NCBI GenBank assembly: GCA_005776735.1
Contig: SXOM01000413.1
Span: 1-10,287 of the forward strand
DNA length: 10,287 nt
Direction of reading: 5' to 3'
Origin: Pseudomonadota bacterium
GTDB lineage: Bacteria; Myxococcota_A; UBA796; SXON01
Position numbers and translations under genes: made by a program. Below the pieces are notes generated by a model. That model was given only the letters and a program-made list of their open reading frames with translations, did not search any database and had not been told where the DNA came from. Positions 1-6,752 of the stretch are shown here, one piece after another (position 1 is the first letter of the stretch; every line of letters begins with the position of its first letter).

Positions 1-31
1 CGGGTGCGCGTCGCAGCGCCGGGGCGACCCC
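1..31. repeat. Intergenic near-repeat, left copy
   Basis: The first 31 bases match positions 9861-9891 in the same orientation at 26 of 31 positions without gaps, starting with a run of 14 identical bases. Both copies lie in non-coding spacers downstream of a minus-strand gene. The left copy starts at the window edge, so the match may continue outside. It overlaps the first hairpin (18-34). In DNA this GC-rich a 14-base exact match alone can occur by chance; the extended match and the shared intergenic position are what make it worth recording. Confidence 0.35.
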
Positions 32-65
32 GGCCGGAGAGCATCGCCCCGGCCGCCGCGGGGCG
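18..65 (-). terminator. Two tandem GC hairpins after the last operon gene
   Basis: Two strong stem-loops follow the lipoprotein gene, whose stop is at 108-110. Positions 18-34 form GCCGGGG-CGA-CCCCGGC, a perfect 7-bp stem with a 3-nt loop. Positions 45-65 form CGCCCCG, a 7-nt loop, then CGGGGCG, also perfect. Neither is followed by a T-run in the minus direction, so they are not classical intrinsic terminators; they could be U-tract-independent terminators or stabilise the 3' end. Being palindromic, they could also act on plus-strand transcripts. The rest of 1-107 shows no supportable gene. Confidence 0.35.
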
Positions 66-107
66 CGCCGGACCCCGCTCGCTTCGGGACGGTCGCGGCG
101 ACCCGCC

Positions 108-1091
108 CTACGGACTCGGCTTGCGGGACCCGCGCCGCAGCTCCACCGCCGGGTGCGACGCCACCACCGCGCCGAGCTCCGCCAACGCCGCGGTGAGCTC
201 GGCCCGGTCGAACCACGCCGCGCCCACGCTCCCGTCGGCCCAACGTTCGACGCCGTCGTACTCCCAGTTCAGGAACATCCCGCACGAAGGCACCGCCGCC
301 ATCACCCGGCCGTTGCGACGGATCTCGGCGGCCGACATCGCCCACCGCCCCTCTGCCCACCCGGCCTGCCCGCTCGACCCGTCGCCGCCGTTGGCGATGT
401 TGAGCCCGTTGATGACGCCGAGATCGAGCTGCGCGGCCCGCGCCGCCGTCTCGGCGGCGAACGCTTCGACGTCGCCGTCGAGCGCCTTGTACTGGTTCAC
501 GACCGCGTCGACGTGCAGGTAGCGGCCGCCCGCCGGTTCGGGCATCGCCGTGGCCCGCTCCCGGACGAAGGTCATCAGGCCCGGGAACCGCGCCTTGCTC
601 CGACGCGCCATCTCGTCCAGCTCGGCCGCGGTGGGGTCGTGCCCCTCGAAGTTGGCGATGTCGTCGAGCAACATGTGGCCGACCAGCGTGCCGTCGGCGA
701 TCCACGGCGCGAGCACCGCCGGCTCCCACCGTTCGAGCTGCGTGGTCCACGCGGCCAGGTCGAAGTCGCCGTCGTGCGTGTAGCGGGGGTGGTCGCCCAC
801 CAGCCGCAAGCTCACGCGCACCCCGGCCGCCTTGGCCATCGGAAACAACGTCGACACCGCGTAGACCGGGTCGGTCGTCGCCGTCTGCACCACGCCGACG
901 CGGAGGCGGTCGCGCACCGCAGGGAGCGCGGCGGGCGTGAGGAAGCCGTTGAGGCCCCAGTAGCCGTAGGGCATCGGCGTGGCCGCCGGGGGAGGCGGCG
1001 CGGCGGCCGGCACGGGGCTGGTCGCGCACGCCAACGCGCACCAGGCGAGGATCACCGGGGGCCGTAGCCGCGCGGGTTGGCCTCGGTCCAC
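108..1091 (-). CDS. Unrecognised probable lipoprotein, possible TIM-barrel glycosidase-like
   Basis: I do not recognise the family by name. From GTG at 1091 the protein is 327 aa: an Arg-rich n-region, a short hydrophobic stretch, a lipobox-like ALAC with Cys22, then a Pro/Ala-rich linker, as expected for a surface or periplasmic lipoprotein. The mature part (about residue 41 on) starts with YGYWGLNGF and shows repeated beta-strand/helix units. Acidic or polar residues sit at likely strand ends: MLLDDI (Asp143/Asp144), VVNQYK, GLNIANGG and NWEYDG (Glu277). That resembles a glycoside-hydrolase-type (beta/alpha)8 barrel, which is inference. A second start, GTG at 1055, overlaps the galE stop as GTGA, but would leave only nine residues before the Cys, too short for a signal peptide. 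I therefore prefer 1091 (40-nt overlap; weak GGAG 11 nt upstream). As last gene of the exopolysaccharide operon, it may cut, trim or bind the polymer. Confidence 0.72.
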   Translation of the reverse strand: MDRGQPARLRPPVILAWCALACATSPVPAAAPPPPAATPMPYGYWGLNGFLTPAALPAVRDRLRVGVVQTATTDPVYAVSTLFPMAKAAGVRVSLRLVGDHPRYTHDGDFDLAAWTTQLERWEPAVLAPWIADGTLVGHMLLDDIANFEGHDPTAAELDEMARRSKARFPGLMTFVRERATAMPEPAGGRYLHVDAVVNQYKALDGDVEAFAAETAARAAQLDLGVINGLNIANGGDGSSGQAGWAEGRWAMSAAEIRRNGRVMAAVPSCGMFLNWEYDGVERWADGSVGAAWFDRAELTAALAELGAVVASHPAVELRRGSRKPSP

Positions 1092-2056
1092 CGCCAGGCC
1101 GACTCCACCATCGCGTCGAGGCCGCCTGCGGCCACAAACCCCGTGGCCTCCCGGAACCGCGACGGGTCGGCGGTCGCGCGGGCCATGTCCCCGTCGCGGC
1201 GCGGACCGTCGTGAGCGGGGACCGCGCGTCCGGTCACGCGGAGGCAGGCAGAGAGGACCTCGCGGACGCTGTGCGGGCGCCCGGTCCCGACGTTGTAGAC
1301 CGCGTGGACCCCCGGCGTGAGGGCGTCCAAGGCGAGGCGGTGTGCGCGGCCCAGGTCGTCGATGTGGATGAAGTCGCGGAGGCACGTGCCGTCGGGGGTG
1401 GGCCAGTCCGTCCCGAAGACGGTGAGGGCCCGGCCGCCGGGGAGGAGCGCCGCCAGCGCCCGGGGCACCAGCGCGGCCGCGTCCTCGTGGGGCTGGCCGA
1501 TGCGGCCCGACGTGTGGGCGCCCACGGGGTTGAAGTAGCGGAGCGACACCGCCGCCCACCCGCGCCGGGCGCACATCCAGTGCAACATCTGCTCGCCGTG
1601 CGCCTTGGTGAGCCCGTAGGGGCTCTCGGGGGAGAGGGCGGCGTCCTCGGTGATCGGTGCGTCGGGCTGCGGGCCGTAGACCGCGGCGCTGGAGCTGTAC
1701 ACGATGCGACGGACGCCGGCGTGCTCCATCGCCTCGAGGAAGGTGCAGAGCGCCCCGACGTTGTTGCGGAAGTAGAGCTCGGGCGCGGCCATCGACTCGG
1801 GCACGGCCTTCTTGGCCGCCAGGTGCAGGACCGCGTCGACCCCCTCGAGCGCCGGCACGACGCGCCCCAGGTCGGCCAGGTCGGCGTGGACGAACCGGGC
1901 CGCCCGCCCCGCGAGCTCGGCCACCCGGACCAGCGCCAGCGGGTGTCCCGCGCTCAGGTCGTCGAGCACGACGACCTCGTGGCCCTGGAGCAGCAGGTCG
2001 AGGACGACGTGGGAACCGATGTACCCGGCCCCGCCGGTGACCAGGAGCCGCGCCAC
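1052..2056 (-). CDS. galE: UDP-glucose 4-epimerase (GalE)
   Basis: This 334-aa protein is a full-length extended short-chain dehydrogenase that interconverts UDP-glucose and UDP-galactose, and in some homologues the N-acetylated forms, in the cytoplasm. Diagnostic features in order: the NAD-binding loop GGAGYIGS (8-15), the acidic end of the second strand (LDDLSAGH, 31-38), SSSAAVYG (121-128), the catalytic YGLTK (Tyr147, Lys151), YFNPVGAHTSG (174-184), the substrate-loop TPDGTCLRDFIHIDDL (220-235), and the C-terminal NPRGYG. The start is GTG at 2056, only 2 nt after the OPX stop, and MARLLVTGG fixes the N-terminus. No strong Shine-Dalgarno is visible, so coupling to the upstream gene is likely. 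In this operon it probably supplies galactose-type precursor for the repeat unit. Substrate preference cannot be read from sequence alone. Confidence 0.95.
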   Translation of the reverse strand: MARLLVTGGAGYIGSHVVLDLLLQGHEVVVLDDLSAGHPLALVRVAELAGRAARFVHADLADLGRVVPALEGVDAVLHLAAKKAVPESMAAPELYFRNNVGALCTFLEAMEHAGVRRIVYSSSAAVYGPQPDAPITEDAALSPESPYGLTKAHGEQMLHWMCARRGWAAVSLRYFNPVGAHTSGRIGQPHEDAAALVPRALAALLPGGRALTVFGTDWPTPDGTCLRDFIHIDDLGRAHRLALDALTPGVHAVYNVGTGRPHSVREVLSACLRVTGRAVPAHDGPRRDGDMARATADPSRFREATGFVAAGGLDAMVESAWRWTEANPRGYGPR

Positions 2057-2058
2057 GC

Positions 2059-2904
2059 TCAGATCGCCGATTCGGGGACGAAGAGCTTGTCGCCCGCGCG
2101 CAGCGTGACGTCGGGCGACTTGCCCGACAAGACCCGCCGCAGGTTCACGCGGATGCGCTCTTCGCCACGCAGCACGTACACCCCGCCGAGCGCCGCGACG
2201 GGCAAGGCGCCACCGGTGCCGGCGATGGCCTGGGTGACGGTGAGACCCTCGCGGAACGGCACCTCGCCGGGCTTGGCGACCGAGCCCATGACCGTGACCA
2301 TGCTCTGCGGGACGAAGACGATGTCGCCGCCGCGCAGGGTGACCGTGTCGGTGCCGGCGGTGAGGAGCTGGTCGTACGGCACGACGACCGACGCGCTCTG
2401 TTCGCCGTGGTGGGTGATGCGCACCTCGCCGACGCCGGTGGTGCTGACCCCGCCCGCTTCGCTGAGGATCGCCATCACCGTGGTGGGGCCGCGCAAGTAG
2501 TAGAGGCCCGGCTTGGCGACCGCCCCGAGCACCTGCACCGGCTGGCTGCGGAAGCTCGACACCGACACCGTCAGGTTGGGGTTGCGGAGGTAGCCCTCGG
2601 TGAGCCGCGCCCGCAAGAGCTCGGTGACCGCCGGCGGGGCCAGGCCGCCCACCTGCACCCGGCCGATGAGCGGGAAGTCGAGGCCGCCGCTGGCGTCGAC
2701 CGGGAAGGCGCCGCTGAGCCCCGGCTCGCCGTACACCTGCACGTTGACGGTGTCCCCGGGGCCGACGGTGTACGCCGTGTCGGCCGGCGGCGCCGTGGCC
2801 GGTGCCGCGGGGACGACCTCGGGCGCCTGCGCACGCGCCGGTCCCGTGAAGATCGACACGACGAAGAGCAGGGTGGCGAACATCGAGCGCTGGAACGTTA
2901 TCAC
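2059..2904 (-). CDS. Short periplasmic polysaccharide export (OPX/Wza-family) protein
   Basis: The protein is 281 aa from GTG. It has a Sec signal peptide (1-25, ending GPARA before Gln26), a short Pro/Ala linker, a polysaccharide-export domain beginning YTVGPGDTVNVQVYGEPG (about 45-116), and two SLBB-type beta-grasp domains (about 122-197, VQVLGAVAKPGLYYLRG; and 203-278, VTVMGSVAKPGEVPFREG). OPX proteins form the channel that takes capsule or exopolysaccharide across the periplasm and outer membrane. Unlike Wza there is no lipobox Cys at the cleavage site, and the chain ends with the second SLBB (KLFVPESAI), so no C-terminal outer-membrane helix exists. It likely needs a separate outer-membrane component. 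The GTG overlaps the GT4 stop as GTGA and has GGAAGG 9 nt upstream (2914-2919). An ATG at 2883 would still retain a hydrophobic segment but lose the basic n-region. Confidence 0.92.
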   Translation of the reverse strand: MITFQRSMFATLLFVVSIFTGPARAQAPEVVPAAPATAPPADTAYTVGPGDTVNVQVYGEPGLSGAFPVDASGGLDFPLIGRVQVGGLAPPAVTELLRARLTEGYLRNPNLTVSVSSFRSQPVQVLGAVAKPGLYYLRGPTTVMAILSEAGGVSTTGVGEVRITHHGEQSASVVVPYDQLLTAGTDTVTLRGGDIVFVPQSMVTVMGSVAKPGEVPFREGLTVTQAIAGTGGALPVAALGGVYVLRGEERIRVNLRRVLSGKSPDVTLRAGDKLFVPESAI

Positions 2905-4010
2905 GCGCCGCCGCCTTCCCCGAGGCGCGTGCGGTACAGCGCCAGGTAGGCCGCCGCCATCGTCGCGGCCGAGACCCGGGCCTCCGCCCGCTCCCGCCCG
3001 GCGGCGCCCAGCCGGGCGGCCAGCGCGCGGTCGACGGCGACCTCGGCCAGGGCCGTGGCGAGCGCCGCGGCGTCCTCGGGCGGCACGAGCCGCCCGCACC
3101 CGGGGGTCACCAGCTCGGGCACACAGCCGACCGCGGTCGCGACCACCGCCGTCCCCGCCGCCATGGCCTCCATGACCACCAGGGGGTTCCCCTCCCACGA
3201 CGACGGCAGCACCAGGGCGTCGGCGGCACCGCAGAGCCGCGGGACGTCGGCCCGCACCCCGAGGAAGTGCACCCGCGCGGCGAGGCCCGCCGCGGTGGCC
3301 TGGTCGGCGAGGGCGGGCTGCAGCGCGCCGGTGCCCGCCACCAGCAGGTGCGCGTGGGCGAGGCGCGGATCGGCGAGCGCCCGCAGGAGGAGCGCGTGGT
3401 TCTTCTGGGGGGTGAGCCGGCCCACGACGAGCAGCCACGGCGCGGTGGGCGGGAGCCCCAGCTCGGCGCCGACCGACGCCCGCGCCCCGGGGGGCGGCAC
3501 GACCGTACCGAGGTCGATGCCGTTGGCGATGGTGGCGGCGGGGGCCCGACCGTACACGCGCACGATGCTCTCCGCCACGGCGGCCCCGATCGCGACCGGC
3601 GCCACCCCGAGCCGGAACGCGGCGTGGTGCACCCGGCGCGAGTGCGCTTCCAGCTCGTGCTCCGCGAGGTTGTGGAGGGTGTGGACCACGGACGTGCGCG
3701 GGGCGACGGGCCACGCGGGGAGCACGTACTTGAGCACGTGCAGGTGCGTGTGGAGCACGTCGGGGCGTGTTCGCCGGAGCGTGCGCGCCAGGGCCGGCAC
3801 CATCCGGAGGTCGAGCCCGGGGCGCTTGCCGAGGTGGTGCACCGGCACCCCCGCGTCGCGGAGGGCCGCTTCGATCCAGGTGCCCGCCGGCGGAAAGAGG
3901 GCCACCACGTCGGCCTCGTGGCCGAGCCGCCGCAGCTCGATGGCCAGGAGCGCCGCCATGCGCTCGGCGCCACCGACGTCCAGAGACGGGACGAGCTGGG
4001 TGATGCGCAC
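2901..4010 (-). CDS. GT4-family glycosyltransferase
   Basis: This 369-aa protein is a retaining GT-B glycosyltransferase that would transfer a sugar from a nucleotide-sugar donor to the lipid-linked oligosaccharide on the cytoplasmic face of the inner membrane. Visible motifs: the N-terminal acceptor-side loop SLDVGGAER (9-17), HTHLHVLKY (87-95), IANGID (161-166), the domain-linking GRLTPQKN (197-204), and the donor-binding E-x7-E motif in SSWEGNPLVVMEAMAAG (Glu273, Glu281). Length is typical of GT4. The start is GTG at 4010, sharing one base with the flippase stop (TAGTG), with GAGG 8 nt upstream; MRITQLVPSLDVGG is the usual N-terminus. It is the only clear sugar-chain-extending transferase in the window, so the full repeat unit must involve enzymes encoded elsewhere. 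Donor and linkage are unknown. Confidence 0.93.
   Translation of the reverse strand: MRITQLVPSLDVGGAERMAALLAIELRRLGHEADVVALFPPAGTWIEAALRDAGVPVHHLGKRPGLDLRMVPALARTLRRTRPDVLHTHLHVLKYVLPAWPVAPRTSVVHTLHNLAEHELEAHSRRVHHAAFRLGVAPVAIGAAVAESIVRVYGRAPAATIANGIDLGTVVPPPGARASVGAELGLPPTAPWLLVVGRLTPQKNHALLLRALADPRLAHAHLLVAGTGALQPALADQATAAGLAARVHFLGVRADVPRLCGAADALVLPSSWEGNPLVVMEAMAAGTAVVATAVGCVPELVTPGCGRLVPPEDAAALATALAEVAVDRALAARLGAAGRERAEARVSAATMAAAYLALYRTRLGEGGGA
2914..2919 (-). promoter_or_regulatory. Shine-Dalgarno fixing the OPX GTG start
   Basis: GGAAGG on the minus strand lies 9 nt before the GTG at 2904, inside the end of the glycosyltransferase gene. It supports the GTG, which overlaps the upstream stop by 4 nt, over the internal ATG at 2883. 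Confidence 0.5.
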
Positions 4011-5425
4011 TACACCCGCCTCAGCTCGCGCAGGTCGGTGGGCGCCCACGCCCCGGTGACCCGGCCGAGCCCGAGGAAGACCCCGGCGCCGAGCGCGACC
4101 AGGAGCAGCACCGGCGCCTGCGGCAGCACCCGAAGCACCCCCGCCATGGCCGCCGCGGGGCCGGCCACCCGAAGGAGCGCGGGTCCGAACCGCAGCCCGG
4201 GCACCAGCGGGGCGACGTGGAGCTGCAACCAGCCCGCCAGCAGCGCCTCGGTGGCCAGCGTGGTGGCGGCGGCGCCCGCCGCGCCGTACCGCGGCAGGAC
4301 GTACACGTTCGCCGCCACGTTGAGGACGGCGGCGAGCATCACGCCGCGGGTGCGCGCGCCCTGGTGGTCGAGCGCGGTGAGTGTCATCCCGGTGGCGTTG
4401 TTCAGGAACCGCAACGGCAGGACGGGTGCGAGGATGGCGAACGGGAGCGCCGCGGCCGCATACGGCGCGCCGCCCATGAGCACCATCAGCGGCTCGGCGA
4501 GGAGGACCCCGCCCACGGCCGCGGGCACGCTCAGCGCGAGGAGCACCCGCGCGGCGAACTCGAGGTCCCGCCGGGCGGCGGCGGGGTCGCCGAGGTGGCG
4601 CGCCATTCGCGGATACAACCCGTTGGACAAGGTCTCCGCCACGATCGGGAACAACGTCAGGAGCAGGACGGCCGCCCGGAAGAGGCCGGCTTCGGTCTCC
4701 GACGAAAAGAGCGCCAGGAGCACCACGCTCGAGGTCAGGTAGATGCTGCCGAAGAGGGCGTTCAGCCCGAAGGGGACGCTGTCGGCGAGCAGGCGTCGCA
4801 CGTCGGGCAAGGCGACCGTGGGCGCGCCGAGGTTCGGCAGCCGCCGCCACACCCACCCGACCGCGACCAGCGTCACGAGCCCGTCGAGCACCTGCGCGAC
4901 GAAGACGGCACGAAGGTCGAACCCGGCCGCCAGGAGCCCCGCCGCGGTCACCACGAGCGTGGCCCGCCCGAGCGCGCTCGGCCGCGTGGCGAGCGACATC
5001 CGCCCGATCGCGTGGAAGTAGCTGGTGGGGATCGACGCCATCGCCTGCAGGCCCAGCGCCAGCGCGGCGAGGCCGGCCCCGGTGACGACGAGCGGGCGCC
5101 CGTCGACCCCGAACGCCCACCCCAGGACGGCGACGGCCGACACGACGGCCAGGCCCGCCGACGCGGCGAGGCCGGCCCCGACCCAACGGGGCGCGCTCTC
5201 CGGGGCGCGGGCCAACTCCCGCTTCAGGAGCCGGTCCATCCCCATGGTCGCGAGGAAGCCCAGGAGGCCGACCAGCGTGGTGATGTACGCAAAGACGCCG
5301 AAGCCCTCGACGCCGACGGTGCGCATCACGAGCACGTTGACCGCGGCGCCCGCGCCCATGCGGAACGCCTGGACGAGCCCGAGCGCGACGAGGTTCCCGC
5401 CCGGTCGAGCGTTGCGCTCAGTCAA
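4010..5425 (-). CDS. Wzx-like polysaccharide flippase (MOP superfamily)
   Basis: This 471-aa integral membrane protein has roughly 12-14 hydrophobic helices and little soluble sequence, matching the polysaccharide-biosynthesis branch of the MOP exporters, which flip undecaprenyl-diphosphate-linked repeat units to the periplasmic side. Family-like features are the first-helix pair ending in VGVEGFGVFAYITTLVG (37-53), with the usual G-x3-FG pattern, and the C-terminal-half VLNVAANVYVLPRYGAAGAA (367-386), equivalent to the N-x3-N...P-x-yG-x2-GAA signature. Charged residues sit in short loops (MDRLLKREL, 63-71). The start is TTG at 5425, overlapping the end of the polymerase gene by 8 nt, with GGAAGG 6 nt upstream. 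A later start would cut into helix 1. The three neighbouring Wzy-, Wzc- and OPX-type genes support a Wzx role rather than a drug-export MATE role. Confidence 0.9.
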   Translation of the reverse strand: MTERNARPGGNLVALGLVQAFRMGAGAAVNVLVMRTVGVEGFGVFAYITTLVGLLGFLATMGMDRLLKRELARAPESAPRWVGAGLAASAGLAVVSAVAVLGWAFGVDGRPLVVTGAGLAALALGLQAMASIPTSYFHAIGRMSLATRPSALGRATLVVTAAGLLAAGFDLRAVFVAQVLDGLVTLVAVGWVWRRLPNLGAPTVALPDVRRLLADSVPFGLNALFGSIYLTSSVVLLALFSSETEAGLFRAAVLLLTLFPIVAETLSNGLYPRMARHLGDPAAARRDLEFAARVLLALSVPAAVGGVLLAEPLMVLMGGAPYAAAALPFAILAPVLPLRFLNNATGMTLTALDHQGARTRGVMLAAVLNVAANVYVLPRYGAAGAAATTLATEALLAGWLQLHVAPLVPGLRFGPALLRVAGPAAAMAGVLRVLPQAPVLLLVALGAGVFLGLGRVTGAWAPTDLRELRRV

Positions 5426-6752
5426 GCGGGGCCTTCCGCGCCTGGTGGGCCACGGCCAGGAGCACGCCGAGCATCAGGTAGAACATCGCGAAGGTCAAGA
5501 GGCCGAGCGTGGCCGCCATCAGCGCGACGGCGCCGATGCCGAGGCCCGCCCCCAGGACCCGCGCGCGGGCTTGTTCGTTGCGCGCCGCACCCCAGGCGAA
5601 CCACACCGTGACGACGATGGCGACCCCGAAGAGGGCCAGCGGCACCAGGCCGAGGAGCCCTTGTTCGCCCGCGGTCTCCAGGTAGGTGTTGTGCGCGGGC
5701 CGGAACTTGCCCTCCGGCGAGAGGTAGCCGGTGGCCTTGCCGAACGAGCCCGGTCCCGAGCCCATCGCCCAGTGATCGCGGAACAGGTCCAGGCCCTGCT
5801 TCAACAGCACCGTTCGTTCGTCCAGGCTCGCGTCGTCCACGCCGCCCTGGCCGCCGGCGCGCCCCACCAGGGCGCCGAAGCGGTCGAACATCGCGTCGAG
5901 GTCGAGCATCAGCGGCGCGCCGATCGCCCCCGCGAGGCCGATGGCGGCGAGCTCCCCGCGGCGCGACCGCAAGATCCACAGGACGCCGGGCACCACGAAG
6001 ACCGAGCACAACAGCGCCGCGCGCGACTCGGTCTGCAACACCGAGAGCGGCGCCAGGCCGAGGAGCGAGAGCCGCAAGCCGCTTCCCGCCCATCCGGGCT
6101 CGTCGGCGAGGCCGCCCAACAAGAGCGGCGTCAGGAGCATCACCATCGTCGCCCACTCGTTCGGGTCGCCCATCGTGCCGGTGCCGCGCGCGGCTTCGCC
6201 GGCGCCGCCCCCCGCGCTGACCACCGCGATGACGAGGACGAGCACGAAGAACGCCGCCATGAACTTGTACAAGCCCCGGAGGGGCTGCTCCGCGAGCATC
6301 GTGTAGGTGAGCGCGACCATCGCGTTCATCATCAACAGGCCGAAGATGACGAACTTCGCGACCTTCATCGCGTTGGCGTGGGTGGCGCTCACCAGGGCGG
6401 CGAGCGCCATCGCCAACATCGCGGTGAGGACCGGGTGCCACCGGAGCGGCCGTTCGCGGGTGAGCGCGGTGTAGGCCGCCCACATCGCCATCGAGCCGCC
6501 GACCGCGAGCTTGGAGGCGGTGACCGGAAAGTCGGCGACCTTGGCGCCGGTGAGGCCCGCCTTGTCGAAGATCATCGCCATGAAGCTGAACGCCACGAGC
6601 ACCGGGGGCCAACGCAATGAGACGGTGGTGACCAGGACCGCCACGAGCGCGACCGCCGCCGCGGGGGGGCTGAGGGTGACCAGCCCACCGAGGCCGAGGC
6701 CGAGCGCGACGGGCAGCACCAGGGGCCGCACCGCCTCGCCGGTGGTGCTCAC
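5418..6752 (-). CDS. O-antigen ligase/Wzy-family polymerase
   Basis: This 444-aa protein from GTG is a multi-spanning membrane protein (about 10-12 helices). It has the Wzy_C/O-antigen ligase signature loop: GSGPGSFG (331-338) followed by RPAHNTYLETAGEQGLLG (351-368), whose His354-Asn355 and downstream Glu are the conserved core. TMGDPNEWA (193-201) and TESRAALL (241-248) are the other typical conserved stretches before the large periplasmic loop. This family joins polyprenyl-linked units in the periplasm, either polymerising repeat units (Wzy) or ligating glycan to lipid A (WaaL); sequence alone does not separate the two. Position between a Wzc-like kinase and a Wzx-like flippase favours polymerase. 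The GTG overlaps the kinase stop as GTGA; its Shine-Dalgarno is weak (GGGG-type), so translational coupling is likely. Confidence 0.9.
   Translation of the reverse strand: MSTTGEAVRPLVLPVALGLGLGGLVTLSPPAAAVALVAVLVTTVSLRWPPVLVAFSFMAMIFDKAGLTGAKVADFPVTASKLAVGGSMAMWAAYTALTRERPLRWHPVLTAMLAMALAALVSATHANAMKVAKFVIFGLLMMNAMVALTYTMLAEQPLRGLYKFMAAFFVLVLVIAVVSAGGGAGEAARGTGTMGDPNEWATMVMLLTPLLLGGLADEPGWAGSGLRLSLLGLAPLSVLQTESRAALLCSVFVVPGVLWILRSRRGELAAIGLAGAIGAPLMLDLDAMFDRFGALVGRAGGQGGVDDASLDERTVLLKQGLDLFRDHWAMGSGPGSFGKATGYLSPEGKFRPAHNTYLETAGEQGLLGLVPLALFGVAIVVTVWFAWGAARNEQARARVLGAGLGIGAVALMAATLGLLTFAMFYLMLGVLLAVAHQARKAPLD
5432..5437 (-). promoter_or_regulatory. Shine-Dalgarno supporting a TTG start
   Basis: GGAAGG on the minus strand sits 6 nt before the TTG at 5425, within the 3' end of the polymerase gene. 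Its ideal spacing decides for the rare TTG start of the flippase. No closer in-frame ATG or GTG would keep the first helix whole. Confidence 0.55.

Noticed and set aside
1092..1574. Upstream extension of the lipoprotein frame into galE.
   Set aside because: Shadow of galE with biased composition; it would place the lipobox about 180 residues in.
2905..3714. Upstream extension of the OPX frame into the glycosyltransferase gene.
   Set aside because: It would bury the signal peptide inside a long Arg-rich stretch. The GTG at 2904 with a good Shine-Dalgarno explains export.
4011..5186. Upstream extension of the GT4 frame through the flippase gene.
   Set aside because: Arg/Gly-rich out-of-frame translation; the family N-terminus RITQLVPSLDVGGAER starts at the GTG at 4010.
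5418..6752. Calling the Wzy_C protein specifically an O-antigen ligase (WaaL).
   Set aside because: The shared HN...E-GxxG loop does not separate ligase from polymerase, and neighbours are capsule or exopolysaccharide assembly genes, so the broader family call is kept.
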